Of a stretch of 64,000 nt of DNA, positions 49,383 to 57,914 are shown one piece after another. Position 1 is the first letter of the stretch. Each line of letters begins with the position of its first letter. Source of the stretch: Rhizobium sp. 2MFCol3.1. Lineage in GTDB: Bacteria; Pseudomonadota; Alphaproteobacteria; Rhizobiales; Rhizobiaceae. Made by a program: the position numbers and the translations under genes. The DNA lies in assembly GCF_000377565.1 (NCBI RefSeq), contig NZ_KB898364.1, positions 1-64,000 of the forward strand. The letters run 5' to 3'. The notes under the pieces were generated by a model, which made no database searches, was not told where the DNA came from, and worked only from the letters and a program-made list of their open reading frames with translations.

Positions 49383-49717
49383 GGCGCCGCTACGGTGCCT
49401 TGAAATGCAAGTTGCCACTTCATTATCGTTCACAAAAGAGCCGATATCGGAAACCGATTGTCAATGGATCATTGACAGCGATGATGTCTGGCGAATATTT
49501 CGCCCAGCTCACCTAAAGAAAGATACCCTCAGGACGCGTAGGCATCCTCCGCCTCCGCTTAGATTCCGATATAAAAAACATATAGATAAGAACAAGTCGG
49601 CCAATTCGAATAAAATTCACATGTAATCTCTGGTATATCCAACCTTAATCATTTCAAAACAATTGTAGCTTAAGAAATAAGAGAAGACTTTTGAGATGTA
49701 CCATAAGGAGTGGCCGG
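49383..49717. other. AT-rich intergenic region upstream of the GGDEF gene
   Basis: About 335 bp without a convincing gene. The stretch 49560-49700 is much AT-richer than the coding sequence around it and should hold the promoter of the diguanylate cyclase gene. No clear sigma-54, LexA or CtrA motif was found. Confidence 0.5.
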
Positions 49718-50785
49718 ATGACGACGGCTGTGGCGCCAAAGACGCAGGTTCCCGATGTGGCGAGCCAGATCACTTTTGCGATGCGCTCCATGGGTGTTGC
49801 GCCCATTCCGCGAAACTATGAACTGTTCTACGAAGCCTATATCGGCTCCAATCCGGCGCTGACGCGCGATCTCGCAGCCCTTGGCAACCAGGCGACCCAG
49901 GAAGAACTGGACGAACTCGGCGCGCAGCATTTCAGCCACGGCGCCGGCCGCGTCTTTGACGACGCCCATACCCGCATCGCAGCCGAACTCGAATCGGTGC
50001 TCCGCGTCCTGCGTCAGGAGCAGACCTCGCTCGAAAGCTACAACAGACTGCTTGGCGAGACCTATAACCGCATCACCTCGAAGAACACGTCCAGCGTCGA
50101 CCTCATCCAGAATGCGCTGCATCTGCTGACCGAGGCGACAGGACACACCATGGCGCATGGTGAGCGCACCGTGGAAAACGTCGTGCAGCGCTCCAATGAA
50201 ATGGATCAGGTCCGCAAGGAGCTCGACGAGTACAAGCGCATCGCCAACACGGATTCGCTGACCCGCCTCTCCAACCGCCGCGCCTTCGACGATCGCCTCG
50301 CCGCCGTATTCAACAATCCGGCCATGCGTCCGATCACGGCGCTTGTTTTGGCCGATATCGATAACTTCAAGAAGATCAACGACACCTACGGCCATCCCGT
50401 CGGCGACAAGATCCTCGCGACGGTCGCTTCGGTCATCCGCGCCAACGTGCGCCGCGATGTCTTCGTTGCCCGCACCGGTGGCGAGGAGTTCGCGCTGATC
50501 ATCGAGGGCAACACGGCCGACGAAGTCATGGCCGTCGCCGAGCGCATTCGCCGCACGCTCGAAGCCACGCCGTTCAAGAATTCCCGCACCCGCGTCAACT
50601 ATGGACCGGTCACGGTGTCTGTAGGCATCTGTATGGCATCGAGCGCCGAGGATGCGGGCGAGCTCTACCACAAGAGCGACGTCGCCCTTTACGGCGCCAA
50701 GAACGCCGGCCGGAACTGCAGCGTCCTCTTCGAGGACGGCATGCAGAAGGACTTCACCAAGAGCTGGCTGATCTACAAGGCCTGA
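49718..50785 (+). CDS. Diguanylate cyclase (GGDEF domain)
   Basis: ATG 49718 has TAAGGAG seven bases upstream and gives 355 residues. The C-terminal GGDEF domain (about 185-350) shows DSLTRLSNRRAFDDRLA, VLADIDNFKKINDTYGHPVGD and the active-site variant GGEEF, which is catalytically competent in the family, so the protein should make cyclic di-GMP. A clean RxxD inhibitory site is not seen at the usual position. The N-terminal 180 residues are helical, have no membrane segment and match no sensor domain I recognise. Its input signal is unknown. Confidence 0.9.
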   Translation: MTTAVAPKTQVPDVASQITFAMRSMGVAPIPRNYELFYEAYIGSNPALTRDLAALGNQATQEELDELGAQHFSHGAGRVFDDAHTRIAAELESVLRVLRQEQTSLESYNRLLGETYNRITSKNTSSVDLIQNALHLLTEATGHTMAHGERTVENVVQRSNEMDQVRKELDEYKRIANTDSLTRLSNRRAFDDRLAAVFNNPAMRPITALVLADIDNFKKINDTYGHPVGDKILATVASVIRANVRRDVFVARTGGEEFALIIEGNTADEVMAVAERIRRTLEATPFKNSRTRVNYGPVTVSVGICMASSAEDAGELYHKSDVALYGAKNAGRNCSVLFEDGMQKDFTKSWLIYKA

Positions 50786-50816
50786 GCCGCGACGAACCGC
50801 GGCCCTATATCAAACG

Positions 50817-51428
50817 CTACCACATCGTCTTGGCCGCGCGTGCGGCCCATTCGCGATCATAGGTCTCGTGATCGAACGCTTCCGTCGCCGCCTTCAGCAT
50901 CAGGCCTGGCGTTGGAAGGCCTTTCGGATCCACGAACTTGTCCGGATTCCACAGCTCCGAGCGGATCAGCGCCCGCGCGCACTGGAAATAGACCTCCTCG
51001 ATCGTCACCACGATAACCGTGCGCGGATGCTTGCCGTCCATCTCGAAGGAGGTGAGCAACGCCTCGTCGTTCGAAACGACACCGCGCCCATTGATCCGCA
51101 TCGTCGTATTCGATCCCGGGATGAGAAACATCAGCGCAAGCCTGGGATCCCGCACGATGTTCGACAGCGAATCCACCCGGTTATTGCCGCGCCAATCAGG
51201 CATCTGCAGCACCTTGTCGTCGACAACGCGCACGACGCCGCCGAGGTCACCACGCGGAGAACAGTCCAGCCCCTCCGGACCGACCGTCGCCAGCGCAACG
51301 AATGGCGACGCCTCGATCATCTGCCGGTAGAGCGGCGTCAGGTGGTCGGTCACCTTCGCCACGGATGCTTCCGACAAGCCGCCGCCATAAATGGCGGCGA
51401 GTTCTTCCACGGTTTCGATGATTTTCAT
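50817..51428 (-). CDS. Pyridoxamine 5'-phosphate oxidase-fold protein
   Basis: The frame reaches 51491 but the family start is ATG 51428 (MKIIETVEELAAIYG), giving 203 residues. The split-barrel flavin-binding fold is indicated by FVALATVGPEGLDCSPRGD, VLQMPDWRGNNRVDSLSNIVRDPR and ALMFLIPGSNTTMRINGRG. This subgroup (similar to MSMEG_1061-type proteins) is a general FMN- or F420-binding oxidoreductase family, not the PdxH vitamin B6 enzyme. Substrate unknown. It is convergent with the GGDEF gene. Confidence 0.88.
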   Translation of the reverse strand: MKIIETVEELAAIYGGGLSEASVAKVTDHLTPLYRQMIEASPFVALATVGPEGLDCSPRGDLGGVVRVVDDKVLQMPDWRGNNRVDSLSNIVRDPRLALMFLIPGSNTTMRINGRGVVSNDEALLTSFEMDGKHPRTVIVVTIEEVYFQCARALIRSELWNPDKFVDPKGLPTPGLMLKAATEAFDHETYDREWAARAAKTMW

Positions 51429-51528
51429 GGTCGTGCCATCGCCTTGTTTCACAACAATAATTAGCCGCCTAAGACGACGCTGGCGTGACACGCGTCATCC
51501 TGGCTTACGGATAACTCGCGCGTCGTGA

Positions 51529-51903
51529 TCAGCGCGGCTTTTCCGACGTGTCGCGGGTCATACCCTTCTCCCGCAGCTCGTTTTCGTAGGCAGCGAAAAG
51601 CTCTTCGCCACGCTCGCCGAGCTCGCGAAGATACGACCATGTGAAGATGCCGGTGTCGTGCATGTCGTCGAAGCCGATCCTGACGGCATAGTTGCCGGTG
51701 GGCGTCATCGAGATGATCGCGACGTTGCGCTTGCCGGGGACGGTGACCTTCTGGCCCGGACCATGGCCCTGCACTTCCGCCGATGGCGACAGCACGCGCA
51801 GCATCTCGGCGCTGAGCGTGAAACTCTCACCATTATTGAAGGTGATGACCAGCTGTTGCCGGTCCTTCGTCACCTTCAGCTCTGTCGGCCAGATGTCGCT
51901 CAT
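51529..51903 (-). CDS. DUF971-family protein
   Basis: Protein of 124 residues starting SDIWPTELKVTKDRQQLVITFNNGESF, with GAGGAG seven bases before the ATG. DUF971 is the N-terminal domain of gamma-butyrobetaine hydroxylase (GBBH-like_N) and also occurs alone or fused to the Mrp/ApbC Fe-S carrier. The block VAIISMTPTGNYAVRIGFDDMHDTGIFTWSYLREL is typical. It is divergent from moaA. As MoaA is a 4Fe-4S enzyme, an Fe-S-related role is conceivable, but this is inference. Confidence 0.87.
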   Translation of the reverse strand: MSDIWPTELKVTKDRQQLVITFNNGESFTLSAEMLRVLSPSAEVQGHGPGQKVTVPGKRNVAIISMTPTGNYAVRIGFDDMHDTGIFTWSYLRELGERGEELFAAYENELREKGMTRDTSEKPR

Positions 51904-52037
51904 GATGGTGCTCCTCTTCGTTTCGAGGAGTAGGCAATGCGCCTCTTTGAGGCAAGTTCAATTTAGCGTATGGGTGCCGCCTCTTGCTTGACGTTGCGCC
52001 GCACAGTACGCACATTGGGTGTAGATTGGAGACTGTA

Positions 52038-53084
52038 GTGAACAGCAAGGTAGGAACGATCGCCAACGCCGCGCCGCTTGTGGCCGATGCGAAACCGATG
52101 ATCGACCCGTTTCAGCGGGCCGTCACCTATCTGCGCGTCTCGGTGACCGATCGCTGCGATTTTCGCTGCACCTATTGCATGGCCGAGAACATGAACTTCC
52201 TGCCGAAGAAGGATCTTCTGACGCTGGAGGAGCTGAACAGGCTCTGTTCCGCCTTTATCGCCAAGGGCGTTCGCAAGCTGAGACTGACCGGCGGCGAGCC
52301 GCTGGTGCGCAAGAACATCATGCATCTTGTACGCCAACTCGGCCAACAGATCGGCTCCGGCCTCGACGAGCTGACGCTGACCACCAACGGCTCGCAGCTC
52401 GCGCGCTATGCCGACGAGCTCTATGATTGCGGCGTTCGCCGCATCAACGTGTCGCTGGATACGCTCAATCCCGACAAGTTCCGCGAGATCACCCGCTGGG
52501 GCGACTTCAACAGGGTCATGGAAGGCATCGATGCCGCCCAGAAGGCGGGCCTGCGCATCAAGCTCAACGCCGTCGCGCTCAAGGATTTCAACGACGTCGA
52601 GATGCCCGAGATGATCCGCTTCGCCCATGGTCGCGGCATGGATCTGACCGTGATCGAAACCATGCCGATGGGTGAGATCGAGGAGGATCGCACGGATCGC
52701 TACCTGCCACTCTCCAAGCTGCGTGCCGATCTCGAAAAGCAGTTCACGATGAGCGAAATCGGCTACCGCACGGGTGGCCCTGCCCGCTACGTCACCATCG
52801 AGGAAACCGGCGGCCGCATGGGCTTCATCACGCCGATGACCCATAATTTTTGCGAGAGCTGTAACCGCGTGCGCCTCACCTGCACCGGCACGCTCTACAT
52901 GTGCCTCGGCCAGAACGACGCCGCCGACCTGCGCTCGGCCGTGCGCGCCACCGAAGACGACGGATTGCTCTTTGCGGCGATCGACGAGGCGATCTCCCGC
53001 AAGCCCAAGGGCCACGACTTCATCATCGACCGCACCCATAACCGCCCCGCCGTCAGCCGCCACATGAGCGTCACCGGCGGGTGA
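52038..53084 (+). CDS. moaA: GTP 3',8-cyclase MoaA
   Basis: Radical SAM enzyme that converts GTP to 3',8-cyclo-7,8-dihydro-GTP, the first step of molybdenum cofactor synthesis. GTG 52038 is the chosen start, with GGAG six bases upstream, giving 348 residues; the frame extends to 51984. The N-terminal cluster motif is Cys40-x3-Cys44-x2-Cys47 (RCDFRCTYC), and the C-terminal cluster uses FCESCNRVRLTCTGTLYMC. The protein ends in Gly-Gly, which in MoaA inserts into the active site. mobA and mobB follow after one transporter gene. Confidence 0.96.
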   Translation: MNSKVGTIANAAPLVADAKPMIDPFQRAVTYLRVSVTDRCDFRCTYCMAENMNFLPKKDLLTLEELNRLCSAFIAKGVRKLRLTGGEPLVRKNIMHLVRQLGQQIGSGLDELTLTTNGSQLARYADELYDCGVRRINVSLDTLNPDKFREITRWGDFNRVMEGIDAAQKAGLRIKLNAVALKDFNDVEMPEMIRFAHGRGMDLTVIETMPMGEIEEDRTDRYLPLSKLRADLEKQFTMSEIGYRTGGPARYVTIEETGGRMGFITPMTHNFCESCNRVRLTCTGTLYMCLGQNDAADLRSAVRATEDDGLLFAAIDEAISRKPKGHDFIIDRTHNRPAVSRHMSVTGG

Positions 53085-53159
53085 CCTGCTGCGCGCGGTA
53101 GGTTGCGCGGCGCCATTGTGCACTGCGCAATCGAATTATGACGGCTGTGTCCAGCATTC

Positions 53160-53206
53160 GATTCCAATCGCCCCGCTCTCGCACTACAAGAGCGCGGGGT
53201 GGAATC
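53160..53206 (+). other. Long hairpin at the 5' end of the transporter-mobA-mobB operon
   Basis: Nested complementary arms: GATTCCA (53160-53166) with TGGAATC (53200-53206), CCCC (53171-53174) with GGGG (53196-53199), GCTCT (53175-53179) with AGAGC (53189-53193). It lies between moaA and the ATG at 53218, ending 11 bp before that start, and has no proper T tract. Confidence 0.6.
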
Positions 53207-53217
53207 GGAATCTCTTT

Positions 53218-54126
53218 ATGCCGCGGTCAAGCAATACTCAGGGTGCGATCTACATGACGATCGCGATGGCCTTCTTTTCCGCGGGCGATGCGCTGTCGAA
53301 ATCGGTCATATCGGAAATGAACGCGGGCCAGATCATGTGCATGCGCGGCGTCATCACCAGCGCGCTGGTCTATCTGATCGCACGCCGGATGGGCGCATTG
53401 CGGTCCTGGCGGATCGTGCTGCAGCCGATGGTCGCCACCCGCGTCATCTGCGAAATTCTCGCCGCCGCGACCTATATTACCGCGCTTGGCATGATGCCGC
53501 TTGCCAATGCATCCGCCATTCTGCAATCGCTGCCTCTGGTCGTGACCTTCGGCGCGGTGCTGTTCTTCGGCGAACCCGTGGGCTGGCGTCGCATGCTGGC
53601 GATATTCACCGGCCTGATCGGCGTGCTGATCATCGTCCGCCCTGATGCCGATGGTTTTACGCCGGCGGCCCTCCTTTGCATCGCGAGCGTGCTGGTCACC
53701 GCCGGCCGCGACCTTGCCACCCGCAAGATCGATCCCGAAATCCCCTCGCTGATGATCACGGTCATCACCGCGATGGCGGTTACCGTATTCGGTGCGCTGC
53801 TCACGCCCGTCCTCGGCGGCTGGAAGCCTGTCACCACAACGTCTTTCTCGCATATTGCCGTGGCTGCGATCACGGTGCTGGTCGGCTATCAGTGCATCAT
53901 CGCCGCAATGCGCACCGGCGAAATCTCCTTCGTCGCACCGTTGCGTTACACGAGCCTCATCTTCTCGGCACTGCTCGGCTGGCTCTTCTTCTTCGAAGTC
54001 CCCGACAGCTGGACCGTGATCGGCGCCGCGATCGTCATCGCCTCCGGGCTCTACACCTTCTATCGTGAGGCCAAGCGCCGAGGCGCGCCGGTTGCCCAGG
54101 AATCCGAACCGAGAGTACCGGTCTGA
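53218..54126 (+). CDS. EamA/DMT-superfamily transporter
   Basis: Inner-membrane protein of 302 residues with about ten transmembrane helices in two EamA repeats (first about 8-140, second about 150-295). Features include FFSAGDALSKSVISEMNAGQIMCMRG, ALGMMPLANASAILQSLPLVVTFGAVLFFGEP in repeat one and FVAPLRYTSLIFSALLGWLFFFEVPDSWTVIGA in repeat two, typical of drug/metabolite exporters. The start at ATG 53218 is preferred over 53116. The stop overlaps the mobA start by one base (TGATG), so the three genes form one operon. The substrate is unknown. Confidence 0.9.
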   Translation: MPRSSNTQGAIYMTIAMAFFSAGDALSKSVISEMNAGQIMCMRGVITSALVYLIARRMGALRSWRIVLQPMVATRVICEILAAATYITALGMMPLANASAILQSLPLVVTFGAVLFFGEPVGWRRMLAIFTGLIGVLIIVRPDADGFTPAALLCIASVLVTAGRDLATRKIDPEIPSLMITVITAMAVTVFGALLTPVLGGWKPVTTTSFSHIAVAAITVLVGYQCIIAAMRTGEISFVAPLRYTSLIFSALLGWLFFFEVPDSWTVIGAAIVIASGLYTFYREAKRRGAPVAQESEPRVPV

Positions 54127-54779
54127 TGGCCACCGCACCAATTCCGACGAACGGCTTCACGCTCGACCGATCCAACATTCCGGGCATCGTACTTGCGGGC
54201 GGGCGCTCCTCGCGCATGGGCCGCGACAAGGCCGGCGTTGCGCTCTCGGGCCGCACGCTTCTCGATCGGGTCATCGAGCAGCTATCGCCGCAGGTCATCT
54301 CCGTCGCGGTCAATGCCGACGCCGCACCAGATCGCTGCAACCGCCCGTTCATTCCCGATATCATCCCCGGCAAGGCCGGCCCGATGGCCGGCATCCACGC
54401 CGCCATGGCGCATGGCGCAAGCCTGCCCGCGGTAACGCACGTGGCAACGGTCTCCGTCGACAGCCCATTCTTCCCGCACGATCTCATCGACTGGCTGGCG
54501 GCCGCCATCGACACCCCCATGAAGATCGCCATCGCCACCTCCGAGGGCCGCAGCCATCCCGTCTTCGGCCTGTGGCCGGTGGCGCTTGCCGACGACCTAG
54601 AAAGCTGGATGGCAACCGATGAGAAGCGCCGTGTTCGCGACTTCCTGTTACGGCATGACGTTACGGAAGTTGCCTTCCCGCTGCGCCCGACACGGGCAAG
54701 CCTTCTCGACCCGTTCTTCAACGTCAACACGCCCGATGACCTCGCCGAGGCAGAGCGCTGGATGAAGGTGCTGACATGA
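54126..54779 (+). CDS. mobA: Molybdenum cofactor guanylyltransferase MobA
   Basis: Protein of 217 residues that attaches GMP to Mo-molybdopterin to form the bis-MGD cofactor of DMSO-reductase-type enzymes such as nitrate reductase and formate dehydrogenase. The nucleotide-binding motif GIVLAGGRSSRMGRDKA lies at about residues 20-36; GKAGPMAGIHAAM and VSVDSPFFPHDL carry the second conserved block and the metal-binding Asp; FFNVNTPDDLAEAE ends the protein. It overlaps mobB by four bases. Confidence 0.95.
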   Translation: MATAPIPTNGFTLDRSNIPGIVLAGGRSSRMGRDKAGVALSGRTLLDRVIEQLSPQVISVAVNADAAPDRCNRPFIPDIIPGKAGPMAGIHAAMAHGASLPAVTHVATVSVDSPFFPHDLIDWLAAAIDTPMKIAIATSEGRSHPVFGLWPVALADDLESWMATDEKRRVRDFLLRHDVTEVAFPLRPTRASLLDPFFNVNTPDDLAEAERWMKVLT

Positions 54780-55297
54780 CCGAGCGGCCAAAGATCTTCG
54801 GCATTTCCGGCTGGAAGAACTCCGGAAAGACCGGGCTTGCGGTTCGCCTCGTCGAAGAATTCACCCGCCGCGGCTACCGGATTTCGACGATTAAGCATGC
54901 CCACCATGATTTCGACATCGACAAGGTCGGCGCCGACAGCTACCGCCACCGCCAGGCCGGCGCCCATGAGGTAACGATCGTCTCCGGCACGCGCTACGCC
55001 ATCATGCACGAGCTGCGCGGCGCAGCCGAACCGAGTTTCGAGGAAATCCTCGCCCGCATCGCCCCCTGCGATCTTGTCCTCATCGAAGGCTACAAGCGCG
55101 AGCCGATCCCGAAGATCGAGGCCCGCCGGCTGGAATCGGCAAATCGCGAGCCGCTGGCGTCAGGCGATCCCCACATCGTCGCCATCGCCGCCGATCATCC
55201 GGTCGCCGACACCGCCCTGCCCGTCTTCGATCTCGACGACACGCTTGCCATCGCTGATTTCATCGCGGCAACCGTCGCTCTTCCGCCCTTGAAATAA
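54776..55297 (+). CDS. mobB: Molybdopterin-guanine dinucleotide biosynthesis protein MobB
   Basis: GTP-binding accessory protein of 173 residues. The P-loop GISGWKNSGKTGLAVRLVEE is near the N terminus, followed by STIKHAHHDFDIDKVGADSYRHRQAGA, a MobB signature, and DLVLIEGYKREPIPKIE as the Walker-B-like region. MobB binds MobA and is thought to aid cofactor delivery; it is not strictly required in E. coli. It ends the operon, with a terminator just after. Confidence 0.95.
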   Translation: MTERPKIFGISGWKNSGKTGLAVRLVEEFTRRGYRISTIKHAHHDFDIDKVGADSYRHRQAGAHEVTIVSGTRYAIMHELRGAAEPSFEEILARIAPCDLVLIEGYKREPIPKIEARRLESANREPLASGDPHIVAIAADHPVADTALPVFDLDDTLAIADFIAATVALPPLK

Positions 55298-55314
55298 GCA
55301 CTATCGGAAACAAG

Positions 55315-55343
55315 AAAGGCCGCCGATCGCCCGGCGGCCTTTC
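55315..55343 (+). terminator. Intrinsic terminator of the mobAB operon
   Basis: Perfect 10-bp stem AAAGGCCGCC / GGCGGCCTTT with an eight-base loop, 17 bp after the mobB stop. A-rich and T-rich flanks would also allow it to stop the convergent OmpA-family gene. Confidence 0.85.
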
Positions 55344-55367
55344 CATTCTCGATACTGCTGCGCGCTC

Positions 55368-57596
55368 TTAGTTGCGCGAGGCCACCGGCCGCACCAGCGC
55401 CGTCACGCGGCGAATTGTGACGCGGCGGTTTTCCTGCTCCGGTCCCTGCGTGTTGACCTTCAGGTAACGCTCGCCATAGCCCTGGGTCGCCAGGTTTTCC
55501 GGCGGTATGCCGTAGACGTCGGTCATCACGTTGGCGACCGATTCCGCTCGCTGGTCCGAAAGGATCAGGTTGCTCTGATCGGAGCCGACAGCGTCGGTAT
55601 GGCCTTCGATCAGGAAGGTTTCGGTCGGGTCCTTCTTCAGCACCTCGTTGATCGCGTCGGCCACCTTGCGCAGGCTGCGCGCCTGGCTCATCGGGATTTC
55701 GGCGCTACCGGTCGCAAAGGTCACGGTATCGAGGTCGATACGGCGAACCTTGTCGCGGATACGGGCCGAATACTTCACTTCGTTCAGCGAATAGACACGC
55801 TCGACAGGCTCGACCGGCGGCTCGCGCAGGAAGTCGTAGTAGTCGCGGTTGTCGTCGCTGCTGGTGTCCATGATGTAGTCCTGCAGCGGAATGCGCAGGC
55901 GCATCGGCGGCAGATCGGCACCCGGATCATCGAAGTAGTCGCGGTCGGGATTGTCGTAGAGGTCAGGCGTGTAATAGAGCACGTGCTCGCGGCCGCGATT
56001 GTCGATGCGCGAACGCTGGATGATATCGCCGTAGCGGTTGCGCACCGTCACGATCTGGTAGCCGTCGCGATCGATCGTCTCGCGATAGCGGTCGCGCGGC
56101 AGCTGCTCGTAGATCGGCCGTTCGCCGTCGCGCAGGAACCGGCGGTCGTCATCGCCACGAACATAGGTCTGGTTGTTGAACTGGATGATGACGCGGTTGT
56201 CGTCACCGCGCTGGCCGAAGTTCGCGCCGTCGGGACGGGCAAATTGCGGGCGCTGGTCCAGACGCTGGCCCTGCTCGGCGGTGATCGCTTCGATCTTGAT
56301 AGGCGCGGGCTTGGCTGCACCCGGGGCCGCCAACTGAGCATCGGCGTCCGACTTCGGCACGCGGACCTGCTGTTCCTGGCCGCGCTGCTTGTCGCGATCA
56401 CGACGCGACTGCACGCCACCGGAACGATCCGCATCCTTGTCGCTGTCGAGAACGGCCGCGCCGTTCTGCACCGGCAGAACCACGGTCTCCGTGCTCTTGC
56501 TCGGATCGGCGGCGATTTCCTTGCGGCGCTCGAGTTCCTGCGGCGTCACCTTCTCAGGAGCCGGGATCGGCTGCTCGGTCTGCGCAACGGGAGGCTGACC
56601 TGCCGGCGGCTGGCCGGCCTGATCAGCAGGCTGACCGGCTGGTGTGCCCGGCTGGCCCGGAGCAACCTGTTCGCCCTGCTGTTGAGCAGGAGCTTCGCCG
56701 GGCTTTGCCTGACCGGGCGCCACCTGGGGCTGCGCTTCGGCAGGCTGCTGAGCCGGAACGGGCGCCTTGCCCGCGGGTGCTTCCTGCGGCTTGGCGACGT
56801 TATCGGGAGCTGGCTGCTCGGTTGCGGGCGCGGTCTCCGCGGCCGGCTTTTGAGCGGGTTCAGCCTGCGGTGCTTCGGCCGTCGGCTTCTTGTGTGGCTT
56901 TGCAGGCTGTTCGCTGCCATCGGCGGCGGCCGGCTTGCCGTTCTTGCGCGGCGGCTTTGCCTGCTCGGGCTGTGCCTGCTCGGCCTGCGGCTGTTCCGCC
57001 TGCGGGGCAGCCTGCTCTGCGGGCTGCTGCTGCGGCGCGGCTTCTTCCTGCTGCGGCTGCTGGTCGCGCTTCTTGCGGCGGGGCTGTTCGGCCGGCTGCT
57101 CGGCGCTCGGTGCTGCCTGCTCCTGTTCGGCGGCCGGCTGCTTCTGGCGGCGCGGCTTTTCAGCGGGCGCTTCCTGCTGGGCGGGCTCGGCTGCCTGCGG
57201 TTCAGCGGCAGGCTGTTCTGCTGCCGGCTGGCGCTTTCTCGGCTTCTCGGCGGGCGCTTCGGCCTGCGGCGCCGGTTCGGCGGCGGCCGGAGGAGCTTCG
57301 GCAGGTGCTTCCTGCTTGGGTGCAGGCGGCGGCTCGGCCGGAGGTTCAGCGGCCTTCGGCGCTTCGGCCGGTGCCTGCTGCTGCTGTTCCTGTTCCTGCT
57401 GCTGACGCTTCTTCAACAGTTCCTCTTCGGAGGTCGCATCCTGTGCCACCTCGAAGCTGCCCGCGACGGCCCGATGGCCTGCTCCGACCTCTTCGACGCT
57501 CGGCGCTGCCGCAAACACGTGCGCCGGGGGCAGCACAAGCGACAGGGACAGAAGCGGAAAGGCCGCGCTGGCAAACAATCTGGATTTCATTCCCAT
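55368..57596 (-). CDS. OmpA-family protein with long Pro/Ala/Gln/Glu-rich arm
   Basis: ATG 57596 has GAGGAAA upstream and gives 742 residues; ATG 57590 is an alternative. After a signal peptide (FPLLSLSLVLPPAHVFAAAP) comes a low-complexity arm (about 60-390) built of Pro-Ala-Glu-Gln-Lys patches such as QQPAEQAAPQAEQPQAEQAQ, then a charged middle region with many Arg/Asp residues (about 430-620), and a C-terminal OmpA peptidoglycan-binding domain (about 630-742) with TFLIEGHTDAVGSDQSNLILSDQRAESV. It probably ties the outer envelope to peptidoglycan, the arm spanning the periplasm. The long frame on the other strand is a shadow of the low-complexity DNA. Confidence 0.88.
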   Translation of the reverse strand: MGMKSRLFASAAFPLLSLSLVLPPAHVFAAAPSVEEVGAGHRAVAGSFEVAQDATSEEELLKKRQQQEQEQQQQAPAEAPKAAEPPAEPPPAPKQEAPAEAPPAAAEPAPQAEAPAEKPRKRQPAAEQPAAEPQAAEPAQQEAPAEKPRRQKQPAAEQEQAAPSAEQPAEQPRRKKRDQQPQQEEAAPQQQPAEQAAPQAEQPQAEQAQPEQAKPPRKNGKPAAADGSEQPAKPHKKPTAEAPQAEPAQKPAAETAPATEQPAPDNVAKPQEAPAGKAPVPAQQPAEAQPQVAPGQAKPGEAPAQQQGEQVAPGQPGTPAGQPADQAGQPPAGQPPVAQTEQPIPAPEKVTPQELERRKEIAADPSKSTETVVLPVQNGAAVLDSDKDADRSGGVQSRRDRDKQRGQEQQVRVPKSDADAQLAAPGAAKPAPIKIEAITAEQGQRLDQRPQFARPDGANFGQRGDDNRVIIQFNNQTYVRGDDDRRFLRDGERPIYEQLPRDRYRETIDRDGYQIVTVRNRYGDIIQRSRIDNRGREHVLYYTPDLYDNPDRDYFDDPGADLPPMRLRIPLQDYIMDTSSDDNRDYYDFLREPPVEPVERVYSLNEVKYSARIRDKVRRIDLDTVTFATGSAEIPMSQARSLRKVADAINEVLKKDPTETFLIEGHTDAVGSDQSNLILSDQRAESVANVMTDVYGIPPENLATQGYGERYLKVNTQGPEQENRRVTIRRVTALVRPVASRN

Positions 57597-57914
57597 AAGG
57601 TTTCCTCGTTCCTTGTTTATTCTTCGCGTTCGCAACGACGTCTCTTTTCGGCACGCAAACAAGCCTTGCTAAACTGAGCACGCCAGGATTCGTTCCATGG
57701 TCTTAAGAATTGCCGCATTAACCCGGTATGAATATGACGGTCTGCAAACGTTCAGCTTCGCCATAGTTGCGATGCACGACAAGGCAGTGAAAGCAGTTGC
57801 AATCCGCGTAAAAAAGGTTTGATTATCGCGGCAAGGCGTTGCAAAGCAGCGTCCTGCTTCATGCCACCAAAAAAACAAAGGGATGGCATGCGGTAACCAA
57901 CAGAGAGGACTCAC
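57597..57914. other. Intergenic region between the OmpA-family gene and the ABC transporter operon
   Basis: About 318 bp that must hold two divergent promoters. No credible open frame or known operator was recognised. AGAGAGGA lies just before the binding-protein ATG and serves as its ribosome-binding site. Confidence 0.5.

Noticed and set aside
50786..50803. Short GC hairpin after the GGDEF gene as a terminator
   Set aside because: The stem is only six base pairs and lacks a T tract, so it is not supported as an intrinsic terminator.
51904..52037. Possible molybdenum cofactor riboswitch before moaA
   Set aside because: The space is short, serves a divergent gene too, and no Moco-type multi-helix layout could be drawn.
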